Shown here: piece by piece, positions 1 through 11,074 of the stretch
Layout: each line of letters starts with the position of its first letter
Position numbering within the stretch: position 1 is the stretch's first letter
Assembly (NCBI GenBank): GCA_963691655.1
Contig: OY829326.1
Location: 71,975,235-72,039,234, forward strand
From: Toxonevra muliebris
Taxonomy: Eukaryota; Arthropoda; Insecta; Diptera; Pallopteridae
Reading direction: 5' to 3'
DNA: 64,000 nucleotides
Notes under the pieces: generated by a model
Database searches by the model: none
What the model was told of the DNA's origin: nothing
The model's input: the letters and a program-made list of their open reading frames with translations, nothing else
Translations under genes and position numbers: made by a program

Positions 1-524
1 ACAATCCATTCCGATGAAATTAACAGATTAATGAAACTGCACCATGCCATTTCCCTAATTTTACAGATTAGTTCCCTAGAGGAATAACACAGCAAAAGAA
101 AAAAATCTTTAAACATAATATTTATTGGTCAATAAGTCTTCTCTAAATTGCAAAATTTTGATATCACTTCACGATAAGACTGCGCTCCTATATTTCGTAT
201 AGGAGTCATTTTTACATAGTCAAAAAATGTGCACAATCACGTTTATCTTCCAAGTACATATTACGATTTTGCATAAATAGTGAATTTCACAAAATAGATC
301 AAAATAATTTAATAATTTGCTGACGATTTTGATTGCTAATTGTGTTGATCTTTATACATTAAAAATGTCATAACTCTATATTGTTAATAGCTTAAGATTA
401 AGATCTACCATAAGGTTCTAAATGTATAACAACTTTTCTTTTAAATTGAATTGCAATTTGCTACAAACGATATGTTTTCAAGCAATAAAATAAAATACAA
501 TATTTATTGGAAAAGCAGAGTATA

Positions 525-568
<44 letters not shown>

Positions 569-3500
569 TTCAATAAAGGAATAAAATTTTGAAAATACTA
601 TGTTGAAAAACTGATATATTTGGCTGGAATAACCAAGTTTCAGGAATTATATTTCTTATTTACTATGAAGTCAAATTAAAGAAACAGAAAGCAGATGTAA
701 AATTTGCAAAAATAGACTTTTTGGGGAATCTTTTTTGGAAACTATGATGTTTTATTACAAATTTGTTTGGAGATGTTATATATATATATTGAAAAAAAAA
801 AAAAACTCTTTTTACTATTTTGAATCTAAGATGGAAACTGGTTTTTGAACCAAGGCACTATTATACTTATATAACTTTCGTTATACTTCGAATTTTTCCT
901 GATATTTTAGGAGAGTATTCTTGAAACTAGGAACGGAAAAAATTAAAAATTTCGATGTTCTTCAAATTTTAAATTACTTATGTAAAATGTTACCTTAACT
1001 GAATCTGAAATAAAATATTTTTAATCTGTGCACTCACAATTTTATGATATAAAGTAGATGTAAAGAAAGTGATATTTGTAGGTTTCAACAACAGAGATTG
1101 AAGAAATCTATAGAAAAATATTAGTTCAATTCGCAGTTGGATAAGTTCGAATTTTAATGGAGCACCAACTGTGAATTTTGATTCTAAACGGTAGAATTTT
1201 GATAAAAAAACAATTAATTAAAATATCAAGTTTTGATTTAAAAATGTTGATTTTTTATTAGTTTTTTTGGTTTGAAAGTTTGTTTTTGTTTTATTCTTAT
1301 AGATTAATTTAATTTAGACAGCAACTTTTGGCATAAACAATTTTTTTCTAGACTTTAATATTCAAATTTAATATAATAGCAAATTTCATGCTGAAGGAAG
1401 AATATATGAGAAGAAATAGATGCCTTCCTGTGGATCTGGCACATATGCAAGCAATATAAAATGTAAGCCTTCCGAACTTCTAATAAGTTATAATTTGAAT
1501 CAACAGCAGATGCAGAATATTATCGAACTGGAGAGGTTTTTTTTTTTTGTCTTTCCAACAAAAAGTTTTCAACTTTTGCAGGGACACTGAAGCAATAATG
1601 AAGTTTTTGTTGAAAGTTGTATTCGGCAAAGGTTTATTTGGCAAAAGCTACCCATCAGTCAGGCATAGATCTAGGGAAATAAGGGTAATGGGGGCTGTAG
1701 TCTACCATCAAAACTGTTTGAAATTCCATACAACATTTTTAAAATTCTCTTTTGTTATAAGAAAACATATAAAAGTGTACAAAAAAATTTCAAATTAATT
1801 TTCTAGTTTGGAACAAATTCTTGAAGAACCAGAACTAATTTTAAATAAGTAAATTGAAGGAAAAATAACGTGTGAAAATCAAGAAGATATACTGGATCAG
1901 CTTTTGTTTTAGTTATAAAAGAAAACTTGAAAGAAGAAATTGTTTACGAGCAATTCACCAACAAATTTGATATTAGATCCGTCCAATATCTTCATAAGAG
2001 TTGTAGAGGAGACTCTGCAACAATTTTAAATATTTGTACTTATCAACTTATTTGGCCAAGTACTAGATGCAATCAACCAATTTCGAAAATTTTAGTATTT
2101 AAGTAAATAAAACAAATTTGTTTCTAAATTTTAGAAGGTGTAGTAGTTTTTGATTTACGCCGAGAAAATAAGCCAACCAGGTGTGAGAAAAATTAAAATT
2201 ATTTCTACGCCACAGCATGAGCAATAAGTATATCAAATAAATTTAGCACAGTATTTTAGAAGCTATTATAGGTTAAAGACAGCGAAATGTGGAAAATATG
2301 CACTGATGTTGAATTTTTCCTATTTTTCCATATGCTTTTTTTTACAAAAGATTGGTTAGCAGCAGTTTCTTAAAAATATATATGGATCTTTGAAGTTATA
2401 ATTTCTGAACCAAGTTTTTTTTTCTATCAGCAGGCCAAAATGAGCGTATGTATTTGGCATTTTCCCCCCAATTTTTTCATCCTGTATTTACTAAAAATCC
2501 TAAAAAGTTAAGGAGCAAAAATTACCAACCTATGTTGTATAGAATTTATTTGAAATTGATTTTCTGTAGTCAATATACTAAAATAACAAATTTCTGTAAC
2601 ATATTTTTTTTATTTCGAATCGATTTTTGAAAATTTCATTTATTGAAAAAATGTATGAAACAAATTAAGTATAAATTGAGTAAAATTTGATAGGATCAAT
2701 GAACGATTTTTTTGTCAAAGTAGCAACAGTGTATATAAAGGCAGGCAAATCAGAAGGCAGACTGGCATGACTATGAAAATGCTTACGTCAATGCCTAATG
2801 ATTTGTAATGAATGAAAGTGAGAAAAATTTTAATATACTAATACAAAAACAATTTGTTGATTTGTAAACATTTTAGCTCACGGTATGGGCAAAATTTCAA
2901 ATTTGTAAAATGTAACAATAACTGTATCGTAAGATGTAAGATAACTGTAACGTCCAGTTCCCTTCTCGCTCACACTACTGCGCGGCATGACTGTGCTACT
3001 CTAAACAACAAAGAGAAGAAGAGAGGGAGAAATTAAAATACGAGCGGAGTTTGTTTGTTTATGTTTCCATCAATTTACTCACACATATATGTACATACGA
3101 AAACAAAATGTGTGTGTACATTTATTCGTGGCAGAATTATTTGTTGGTGTTAAACGTATGGAGATCGACTATGCCATACAAGCAGAGAAGTCGCCGTAGC
3201 AAACACAGGCGTTTGATAGATTTTGCATTCGGTTAGTTAGATTGCATTAAAATTAAATATTTTTTAAAATACAAAAACAATACAAAATGATAAGTAATAA
3301 GGAATCTAGGTTTCAATAAATGTATAAACAAAACGTAGTGATAATGATAGCAAATAACGGCATTATAAAAGACAACACTTTTTTTTATCTATGTAAATAG
3401 CAAATATGTTAAACAGAAAAAATCAGACTTATTTATTATAAAATCACTTATTTACTTCAATAAAAATACATTCTTTTTTATTTTTATTAAACGCAGTTAA

Positions 3501-3585
3501 GACAACTCTCTTTGCGGTGCTTTTAAAAAGTAGTGGGGTGACTAGTCATCCCTGTTACCTTCCTAAGGTTAAATGTGGAAAGCAC
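1..3585. other. Gene-free AT-rich sequence
   Basis: No convincing coding frame; the small ORFs here (up to 83 codons) show no family features and use non-ATG starts or phenylalanine/lysine-rich AT translation. Contains an (AT)n microsatellite at 527-563. The part from about 2940 to 3240 is less AT-rich and looks single-copy, so it is a possible regulatory island upstream of grim. Confidence 0.5.
527..563. repeat. (AT)n microsatellite
   Basis: About 18 uninterrupted AT dinucleotides. Confidence 0.95.
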
Positions 3586-3589
3586 TTAT

Positions 3590-3665
3590 CGTCGCCTGAG
3601 GATTGATTTGACGTATGTGTGTACAAATTCATATACCTATACGCCAAATCAATTCTCAGGCGACG
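3590..3665. repeat. Short near-perfect hairpin
   Basis: CGTCGCCTGAGGATTGATTT... at 3590-3615 is the inverted complement of 3640-3665, 26-base arms with two mismatches around a 24-base loop. This is the size of a miRNA precursor or of a tiny fold-back element. No flanking duplication was found. Confidence 0.75.
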
Positions 3666-3817
3666 TTATGTAAAATTTTCACATCTAATAAAATTTCAAA
3701 TCGGCAGGAAGAAAAACTTAAAGCGCGAAAAAAAGAATGCGATTGCAGCTGCGTATATGCGAGCATATAGATCCCGATGCATTGAGTAAAAGAAAAATAA
3801 TGCAACTACAACATATC

Positions 3818-3946
3818 AGCCCTATTCACGATTTGGTGCAATTGCAAAATATTTATGCTATCACAACAACAAATATATGTGATATGGAATAAAAATTTGC
3901 ATTTGCAATGATGTAAGACCATTTGCAATTTATGGTGAATTGGGTT
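3818..3946. mobile_element. AGCCC-type MITE, copy 1
   Basis: A ~129-base unit with imperfect inverted ends (AGCCCTATTCACGAT / ATGGTGAATTGGGTT) and internal TTGCAA-rich sequence. It clearly resembles 46332-46473, sharing ACAACAAATATATG and the TTTGCAATGATG segment, so it is a dispersed non-autonomous repeat. No coding capacity. Confidence 0.65.
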
Positions 3947-4461
3947 ATTATATATATAAAAGATAATGATATCTAATAAGTCTTTAAGTTTATAAAATAA
4001 TTGTTTTAATTTGAATTACCTAAGCATATAAATTATACATTAAATCCCTATATATGGCTATACATATGTGAGCTTATGTATATGACATTCAGTTAGCTTA
4101 ACTGTTTACACATCAAATATATTGCGTGCCTTGCACACATCCATTGTTTTTTTTTAAACTTATAGTTTTTTGATGAAACCACTTATTTATGATACTATAA
4201 ATTTTTCGGACTCAGGTTTAGAATCAATCCAAAATTAAATGAAATTTTAAGATGTGCAAATGTTTGTATTTTTGATTTATATAAAAGACTAAACTTGACC
4301 CAAAAATTTCATAATAATTGGCGAGATAAGCACAAAATTTTACGAATTGCAGAAATAATTAATTGCCAACTAACAATTTCGACCAATTTTTAACGGCCGA
4401 CTCTTTTTTGACAAAGGCTCTAAACAAAATTTATTTATAATTTCAACATGCATAATTATTA

Positions 4462-5033
4462 GAGCGGGTCGATTTTTTTCGAAAAATCGTCCACGAAAAA
4501 TGGAATACAGGGATAATTTTATGAATATTTGTAGAAGAAACCATAGGTCAAAAATGGATTTCGAGCCTTCGAATTTTCCAAAATAGGTATTTTTACATAT
4601 AACATACTATATTATATTATTATAAATGACCATAAAGCTGTTAAATTTTGATTTTTATGATTGAGTACTCGTTGGAAAGGTAATTTAGAGTTATATAAGA
4701 TTCAATTTCAATACAATAAAATTCAATTTTAATGCAATAAATTCAGTTTTTCAAGAGAAATCTTTTTGTTTTTATTTATTGTTACACTGTGCTCGAATTT
4801 AAAAGAAAAAAATTTGTAGGAGACGGGAGACATATCGTTTCTACCTAATTCGGGCTCAAGGAATTCAGTGGTGATAACCGTTACGTAAAAATTCCTATTT
4901 TGGAAAATCCGGAGGCTCGAAATCCATTTTTGACCTATGGTTTCTTCTGCAAATATTCTTAAAATTATCCCTATATTCCATTTTTTGTGAACGATTTTTC
5001 ACATTTTTTCCACTCGAACAAATCGACGCGGTC
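4462..5033. mobile_element. TA-flanked MITE with ~140-bp inverted arms
   Basis: The arm at 4462-4601 returns inverted at about 4885-5033, including GAAACCATAGGTCAAAAATG and its complement CATTTTTGACCTATGGTTTC. Termini GAGCGGGTCGATTT and AAATCGACGCGGTC are bounded by TA (4460-4461 and 5034-5035), the duplication expected of Tc1/mariner-driven elements. The ~280-base centre is AT-rich and non-coding. The adjacent stretch to 5830 has no gene; near 5225-5240 GCCACTGACA looks like the end of some other decayed element. Confidence 0.8.
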
Positions 5034-5830
5034 TAAAAATTATAAATCAATATTTTGTTTTGTAATCAATGTTAAAAAATATTTTTAAACATTTTAACAC
5101 ACAACTTCAAGACAAATTTTTGTTCTTTCTAAGATAAGGTCTCCTCCTATTTTTGCTTTCTAAGCGAAGATCTCTTCCCAACCCCACCACTTAATTTAAT
5201 AAAGTCAGCCCCCCTACACTCAAATTTAAATTCGCCACTGACAACAGCTCGTGTTTTGAATATATTTTCTGTAAATAAATTTTTCATACCTTGAATTCCA
5301 AAAAATAATAACTATAGAAATTTTAAATATATTTTTTTTCTGTTACTTCGAAAATATCCTTAACAAAACTTAACTCCTGAGAAATCAAAAATTTTCGAGC
5401 ATACTTCTCCTGGTAATGCTTATCATTTATCTACTTTATGGTATGAAATTCGAAAATAAGTTAAATATAAAAAAAAATCTTTGCAGTTCGAATTATACTT
5501 TCGAACTTTTTTCTCCAATCTGTAGGTAACTTTCTAAGTACTGTATTATGAAATTTCGAAATTAATTCGAATAACTTTTGAATTTCTCCTTGCTGTAACA
5601 ATCGGAATAGTATTCAAATTACTTCATAAACAAAATCAGGCATTATATGGAAACTTCGAAAATAATTTACAACCCCTCCTTGAAAACGTAATGCCTTATT
5701 CTCAATTCAGTGTAAAAACTTTTGCCTCTTGCTATTTACGAAAATTACGTGAACAGAACAAGCTTGAAAGTGCCACCACCAATGGGGTTGTTTGAGTAAT
5801 ATATATTCTCTGACTGTCTCTGACTTTTAC

Positions 5831-5870
5831 GCTCTCTCTTTTCGTATCTCTCTTTCTCTCTCTCTCTCTT
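5831..5870. promoter_or_regulatory. CT/GA tract upstream of grim (candidate GAGA-factor site)
   Basis: A run of CTCTCT blocks lies about 280-320 bases upstream of the proposed grim start. In flies such GAGAG tracts are bound by GAGA factor (Trl), Pipsqueak or CLAMP and keep promoters open or poised, which would suit a gene that must fire quickly. Binding here is inference; the tract could be plain microsatellite. Confidence 0.45.
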
Positions 5871-6115
5871 CGACTTTGCCATAATAAAGGTGCTTAAGTT
5901 GTTTGTGCTTATGATATGGCACGGCATGGCATGGTGTTTTTGTGTGTTTTGGTGGTGGTGATGGTGGTGTTTTATGGTATTTTACATTGACTAACTATTT
6001 CAATTCAATTGGGGTGTGATTCGCTGTTCCCTTTTGCCATTATGGTGAGCTGTTGCTTCCTAGGAATTTGTTGTTTTTTGTGTTGCGTGATATCAGGAAG
6101 CTATGCAGTGACTTT

Positions 6116-6152
6116 TATAAAAGTGACTGCAACAAGGATAATGCAGTCAGTC
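6116..6152 (+). promoter_or_regulatory. grim: grim core promoter (TATA box and initiator)
   Basis: TATAAAAG at 6116-6123 is followed by TCAGTC at 6147-6152, an exact match to the fly initiator TCAKTY. Its A at 6149 would be the transcription start, 33 bases after the start of the TATA box. There is no clear DPE at +28 (GCAAGC). This gives a 5' UTR of about 421 bases without an obvious intron, as in the intronless Drosophila gene. Position and spacing are seen; start-site use is inferred. Confidence 0.7.
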
Positions 6153-6169
6153 TATACAAAACCATTGAA

Positions 6170-6202
6170 ATGGTAGCAAGCACAAACTTGTACTACTGTT
6201 AA
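6170..6202 (+). other. Upstream ORF in grim 5' UTR (10 codons)
   Basis: ATG at 6170, 21 bases after the proposed transcription start, opens MVASTNLYYC and ends at TAA 6200-6202. A second tiny upstream ORF starts at 6356 (six codons, TGA). Both lie before the grim ATG and may lower its translation. They could equally be chance ORFs; conservation decides. Confidence 0.35.
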
Positions 6203-6569
6203 AATAAATACAAAGTCGAATTTTGTCATATATATTTGTTGTAGTAGCGTATAATTTTACGTAAAAGAGAGTCACGTGAGAAATTCGTGCAGTGAATTTT
6301 TGGCGCCAAAGTGAAAACTTACAGTTACAAGGAAATTAATATTTTCTTTGAGAAAATGCAAACTTTTGAAACTTGAAAAAATAACGAAAAACAATAAATT
6401 TTGAAATTGTTTAGAAGACAAAAAAGTGCAAATTTTTAACAAAATATAAAAAACTGAAAATTTGATAAACAGAAATATTTGAAAACTTGCGAGACCAAAA
6501 TAAAATTATTTAATTTTATAATAATTGAAAAAAAAAAACATTTTTAACTGGAAACAGAACTCTTTCAAA

Positions 6570-7103
6570 ATGGCGATTGCTTACTATATACCCGATCAAA
6601 ATAAGCTTCTGGCTAGAACTTCTGCTAATACTACAACTACAAATTCCACCAGCAATAGCAGCACTACTCAACAACAGCAACAAAGCAATCAACAACAGCC
6701 TTCAGCAACGAATGCAACAACGGCGCCTAGTATAAACCATCAGCAGCAACATCAGCAACAGCAACAGTCCCAAAATAATAGTTTTCGCGCCAACATCACC
6801 ATACCCATAACCCCGTTTGGCGCAACCCAGCACACCGTCGGCTGTTGGGATCTACTCACGCAAGTTTTCTGTTATGCATTACGTTTCTATCATGAATCGA
6901 ATAGAAATCCAGCGGTAATACAAATTTCATTTGAAATAAGTAGCGGCGGCGGTATATCAGCAACATCAACGCCTCCAACAACACCGACGGCAACACAGCC
7001 ACAACCAACAGTGACATCGAGGACACCTCGAACGCCTGCTTCTTCAACAGAAACAGATGAGCGGTGTTATTCAAAGGCGGCAAAGACGCCGAAAAGAAAT
7101 TAA
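6570..7103 (+). CDS. grim: Grim, pro-apoptotic IAP antagonist
   Basis: Single-exon protein of 177 aa. Residues 1-10 are MAIAYYIPDQ. After Met removal the exposed Ala-Ile-Ala-Tyr is the IAP-binding motif shared by Reaper, Hid, Grim and Sickle, which grips DIAP1 BIR domains and frees caspases; IAIAY-type spelling plus IPDQ is closest to Grim. Residues 92-109 (CWDLLTQVFCYALRFYHE) match the GH3/Trp-block helix of Grim, known in Drosophila to direct mitochondrial, IAP-independent killing. Between them is a low-complexity Thr/Ser/Gln linker (about residues 20-70) with three polyQ runs; the tail (128-160) is Thr/Pro-rich with several TP pairs. Drosophila Grim is about 138 aa, so this one is expanded in linker and tail. 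I chose ATG 6570 because it has a good fly context (TCAAA before ATG) and puts the motif at the N-terminus; an in-frame TTG at 6525 would bury it. Stop TAA 7101-7103. No frameshift or stop. No reaper, hid or sickle is seen nearby. Confidence 0.95.
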   Translation: MAIAYYIPDQNKLLARTSANTTTTNSTSNSSTTQQQQQSNQQQPSATNATTAPSINHQQQHQQQQQSQNNSFRANITIPITPFGATQHTVGCWDLLTQVFCYALRFYHESNRNPAVIQISFEISSGGGISATSTPPTTPTATQPQPTVTSRTPRTPASSTETDERCYSKAAKTPKRN

Positions 7104-7345
7104 TAACAAAACATTTCGTTAACAAAACGAAAGAAATTTCAACAAACTTTTTTTTTTTTTTGTAAAAACTAAATAAGCAACGAAAACTCCATAAAACTTT
7201 TTCTTTGTGGAAAAAAATAAATGTTGGCCAGTAGAAGATGAAGACCAAGAGGAAGATGAAGAAGAAGCTCAATCAAAGCGCATTGTGATTTCAGAAAAGT
7301 AAGGATTTCTATTATTTTTTTTTTTAAATAAAAAAATATAAATCT
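7104..7345 (+). promoter_or_regulatory. grim: grim 3' UTR with K-box/miR-2 site and poly(A) signals
   Basis: After the stop, AATAAA occurs at 7216-7221 and 7327-7332. Between them TGTGAT at 7284-7289 is a K-box, the seed match of the miR-2/6/11/13 family. Just upstream, GCTCAATCAAAGC (7267-7279) also pairs with the 3' half of fly miR-2, with a one-base bulge. Drosophila grim, reaper and sickle are established miR-2 targets through such 3' UTR sites. Use of the distal signal would keep the site in the mRNA; use of the proximal one would drop it. Confidence 0.65.
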
Positions 7346-10200
7346 ATAAAAAAAAATTGTAAAAATTTGAATGGCAATGAAAAAAGTTTGCTAAACAGTG
7401 ATGGTAACTTGAAAACTGATATTTGTTGAGATATTTTTTGTAAAACTTCTTATATTGTAAACTAATCTTTTAAAACATAAAAAGAAAGTTAAGTAAGAAA
7501 AAAATTAAGGTTTCGAGTTGTAATCAAAATTTATAAAATTGTCAAATTTATTTAAAACACTGTCCGACAAAAATCAACTTTTTCAAAAATAACAAACTGC
7601 TGTTAGTGGATTCTGGTAGAGCTCGAAAAAATAATTTATACTTGTCCTGGCGTTTTAAAAGTTCGTATTTAAATTTGATTTTTCGTTGGTTCAAATTTTA
7701 CCATTTTTTGACTATTTTGGTAAAATATAATCTAAGATTTATAGGTTTGTTTCGCAATTGAGACTGTTTGAGTGTTCAGCGATCTATGAAAATATTCGGT
7801 GAAATATTTTTCTAGAACATATTAACCTTTTAGCTACCTTTGTTATTGGCCTCTATAATTTTTAATTTCTTTTTTTTTTTAAGAAAAGAGTTTTTTTAAT
7901 CAGTCTTATCATTGGTTAAGTTTTAGTATAATAAATTCACTAAATAAAGTTTAAAACCATACCAATTTTCTATTTTGGAATGTTAAATATATTTATGATT
8001 TAAAAATTTTATTTGAAAAAATACCTTCAAGTTCATAAATAAATATTTCAAATATTAATTTTTTGGTACTGAAACTGAGTTTACAGATTTTTGATGTTCA
8101 TCGAATACAAATTTAATTAGAAAAAATTCTTTAGAAATTATTTAATTGTAGATGCTTGGGAAAAAATCAAAAAATCTGATAAGAAAGGGACGTAGAGGAT
8201 TACTATACTCCTGAAAAATATTTTCCAAAGAAATTTACTGTCAGCAAATTAACACGGAAATTATCTTAGATCCAAAACTAACCAAGGCATCTAGGGTTTT
8301 ATTACAGTAAAATAGTCTAAGTTTAAGCTCAGTATAATAAAATTTAGAAGAATACTGTTAAAACACCGGGACATGTATAAAATATTTATTTAAGCTCTAT
8401 TAAAATTCATTTTCAGAACCTTGCAATTTTTTATGTTGGACAATGTAATCTAATCTAAAAATACTGAAAAATCACAAACAATTTATTTATTAAAATATCA
8501 ATAACTGCACGGAGTGAACAATTTTGAGTAAATGAGTTAAAATGTTAATCGAATTATTTGACCTTAAAAATATAACTCTTAAATTAACATTTATTGATGT
8601 ATATTGTTCAGAAATAATTTCTAGAACTCACGCATTCTAACCGTTTATTATTTTACAATGATATTGTAAATTCCAAAAATTTTCTTTATTATTAACAACT
8701 GAAACTCAAAATTTTTCTACTCCAATGCAACAAACACAAACAACTGTCAATCAACTTATTCATCACATTCACTACTTTACAAATTACTATATACTTAAAT
8801 AACTAAAATTAGCATCTACTAAATAAAACTATATAATTATCATTATCATAAAAATAAAGAAAACTATACATAATTGTCAATACTACTACCAAAACTACAA
8901 CTAAATGTCAAATTTTTAACAATTCTTACTATAAAAATGAAAAAAAAAAATAACTACAATAGGAAATAAACATGCATACAAATTACATAAACATAACTTT
9001 ATAAACTCTGAAAGAAATATTTCTATGGATTTCTGTAAAGGAGTGATGGCTTAACATAAGCATTTAAGAGCTGGTTCAAATTATAACCATTTAGTTTCAA
9101 AATAATTACAGTTTGAATAAATGAAACAAATTGAAAAGCCAAATTATTTTAACAACCCGAATACGAAAGATTCAATTTTTAACCAGAGTTTAAACTAATT
9201 TGAGCTAAAGCGCCTCCTAAAATATTAAGAAAACATTGTACAACAAACAAAGTCAAAAAAAAAAAAAAACAACCAAACTACAAAATACAAAAATCAGTGA
9301 CAACAAAAAATATTGTACAAAATATTTTTAAGCGAAAATCAGTTATAAAAACAGATAAAATAGAAAACTGAAAATACAATAAAAAAGTAAATTAAAATAC
9401 AAACAAACAAATAAAAATAAATAAAGAAAATAAAAACAAAACAACCGCCGAACCAAAAACAGAAAAACTTAATTAATTACAAAATAATTAATAAATAAAA
9501 TAAAAATAAAAAAATATTTCATAAAATCTAATCATTCAAAAAATTTTAACAATTTTGATACAATTTCTCAAAAGTCACCAATAAAATTTTGAAAAACACA
9601 TTAGCAAAATTATTATTTGGCCATTAATATTTTAATTCATATACATAAATAAGTTTATATAAAATTTTAAATTAATATTATACATTTTTGTAAGCAAAAA
9701 TATTTTCATAAATAAAATAAAATAAATAAAAACATTTTTGTAAACATATATTAAATTTATGATATCGTTTTTCTTAATTTCAACTAAGATTTATGCGCTG
9801 AGAAGTTTTAACTCTTTGTTGTTAGTTTTCTGCATTAAATTTTTGTTAATAATTAAGCCAAAGTGATTAAAATCATTAACTCTATGCGTTATGTGTGTTT
9901 TTATTAAAAACAAAGTCGTTGTTAACTCTTCTTTGATTACTTCGTTTTCAATTAAGTTTAATATAATAATTTAGATAAATATCTATTAACAATTTTTTAT
10001 ATTAGACTCATGTTTTTTTGAAATAAGTTAAAAAAATAATTTTGTTTTTGAAGCATACATAATACTTATAGTTAATAAAAAGATTTAAAAAAATTTTTTT
10101 TTTTATTAAAACTTTGGACTTTTAATCTTTTTCAATGTTTGGAATCCTTAAACCATAGTCTTCACATTTTTGAAATGTACACTGCAATAGTTTTCTTATT
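7346..10200. other. AT-rich gene-free DNA downstream of grim
   Basis: No coding frame. 8800-9740 is extremely A-rich on the + strand with AAATAAA-like simple sequence. A possible weak TIR pair (ACACTGTCCGACAAAAATC at 7557 and its diverged complement at 8430-8447) may mark a decayed Tc1-like element, but no target duplication is visible. Confidence 0.45.
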
Positions 10201-11074
10201 TTTGAATGAAAAATTAGCAAAATCGATTTTTTTCCGTCGGAAATGTTCCAGAAAATGTCAGTGGCTTTAGTTCATATTCAAAGTGTTCAAAGAAGCAAAG
10301 TATTTTTCCGACGGAAATTAAAAATTTCCGGTGAGAAATGCACAACAGAAAACGCGATTGAGCTCATAATTTATTATTATCGATAAATCATTAAACAAAT
10401 AAGAACAACGGCTAAGTACCTCTCAGTTGTGTGAGTGTCTTTGGACACATAGTCTTGAAGAAATAATACTTTAAAATACTTTACTGTTTTTCGAAACACA
10501 ACGGTAGCTTTGCAAATGTACCAAGCGAGCATAGAATTCCCCGACGGAAAAGTAATATTATTTGCCTAAAATATACGACGGAAATAGTGACTTGGTTAAT
10601 TATCTCCACCTATATTCTCCACTATTCCGAAATATTTTCTGTAATATTCTCAAGAATTCCCAGTGTGTACCTTAGACTTGCAGTCTGTAATAAAAAATAT
10701 TTTAAAAACTTTTTAATTAAACACCCTGAAAGAAAAAAGCTGATGGTTTGACTTTTTTACTTTTTTAAAAGTTTACCCTAATATTTGTCGAAATAACTTT
10801 TATGCTTGACAGCTTCATCGCTCCAAACAATCCGTAGTGAGTGAAATACTTTTTCTATGCTCTTCTCTTATACTATTAGTGTTTTCCTGACACTACATCT
10901 ACTCAAATTTTTTTCTTCATGACTTGATGATATATTGTTTCGATACTTTAACACTAAAGTCGGAAAAAGATCTGATTTACTCAGTCTCATTGATACTATC
11001 ATCACATTATTGCTTTTGGAAGAAATGGTTCCTTTCAGGAGGATTTGAAGTCTTTTGTTTATCCACTGTATTAA

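Noticed and set aside
6525..6569. Longer grim frame starting at TTG 6525
   Set aside because: It would bury the IAP-binding motif, which must be N-terminal, and the ATG at 6570 has a better context.
6856..7272. 138-codon frame opposite grim
   Set aside because: Shadow of the grim coding strand and its A-rich 3' UTR; poly-F/K composition and no known motifs.
7557..8447. Possible Tc1-like element just downstream of grim
   Set aside because: Ends match only weakly (about 16 bases with several mismatches) and no target duplication is seen.
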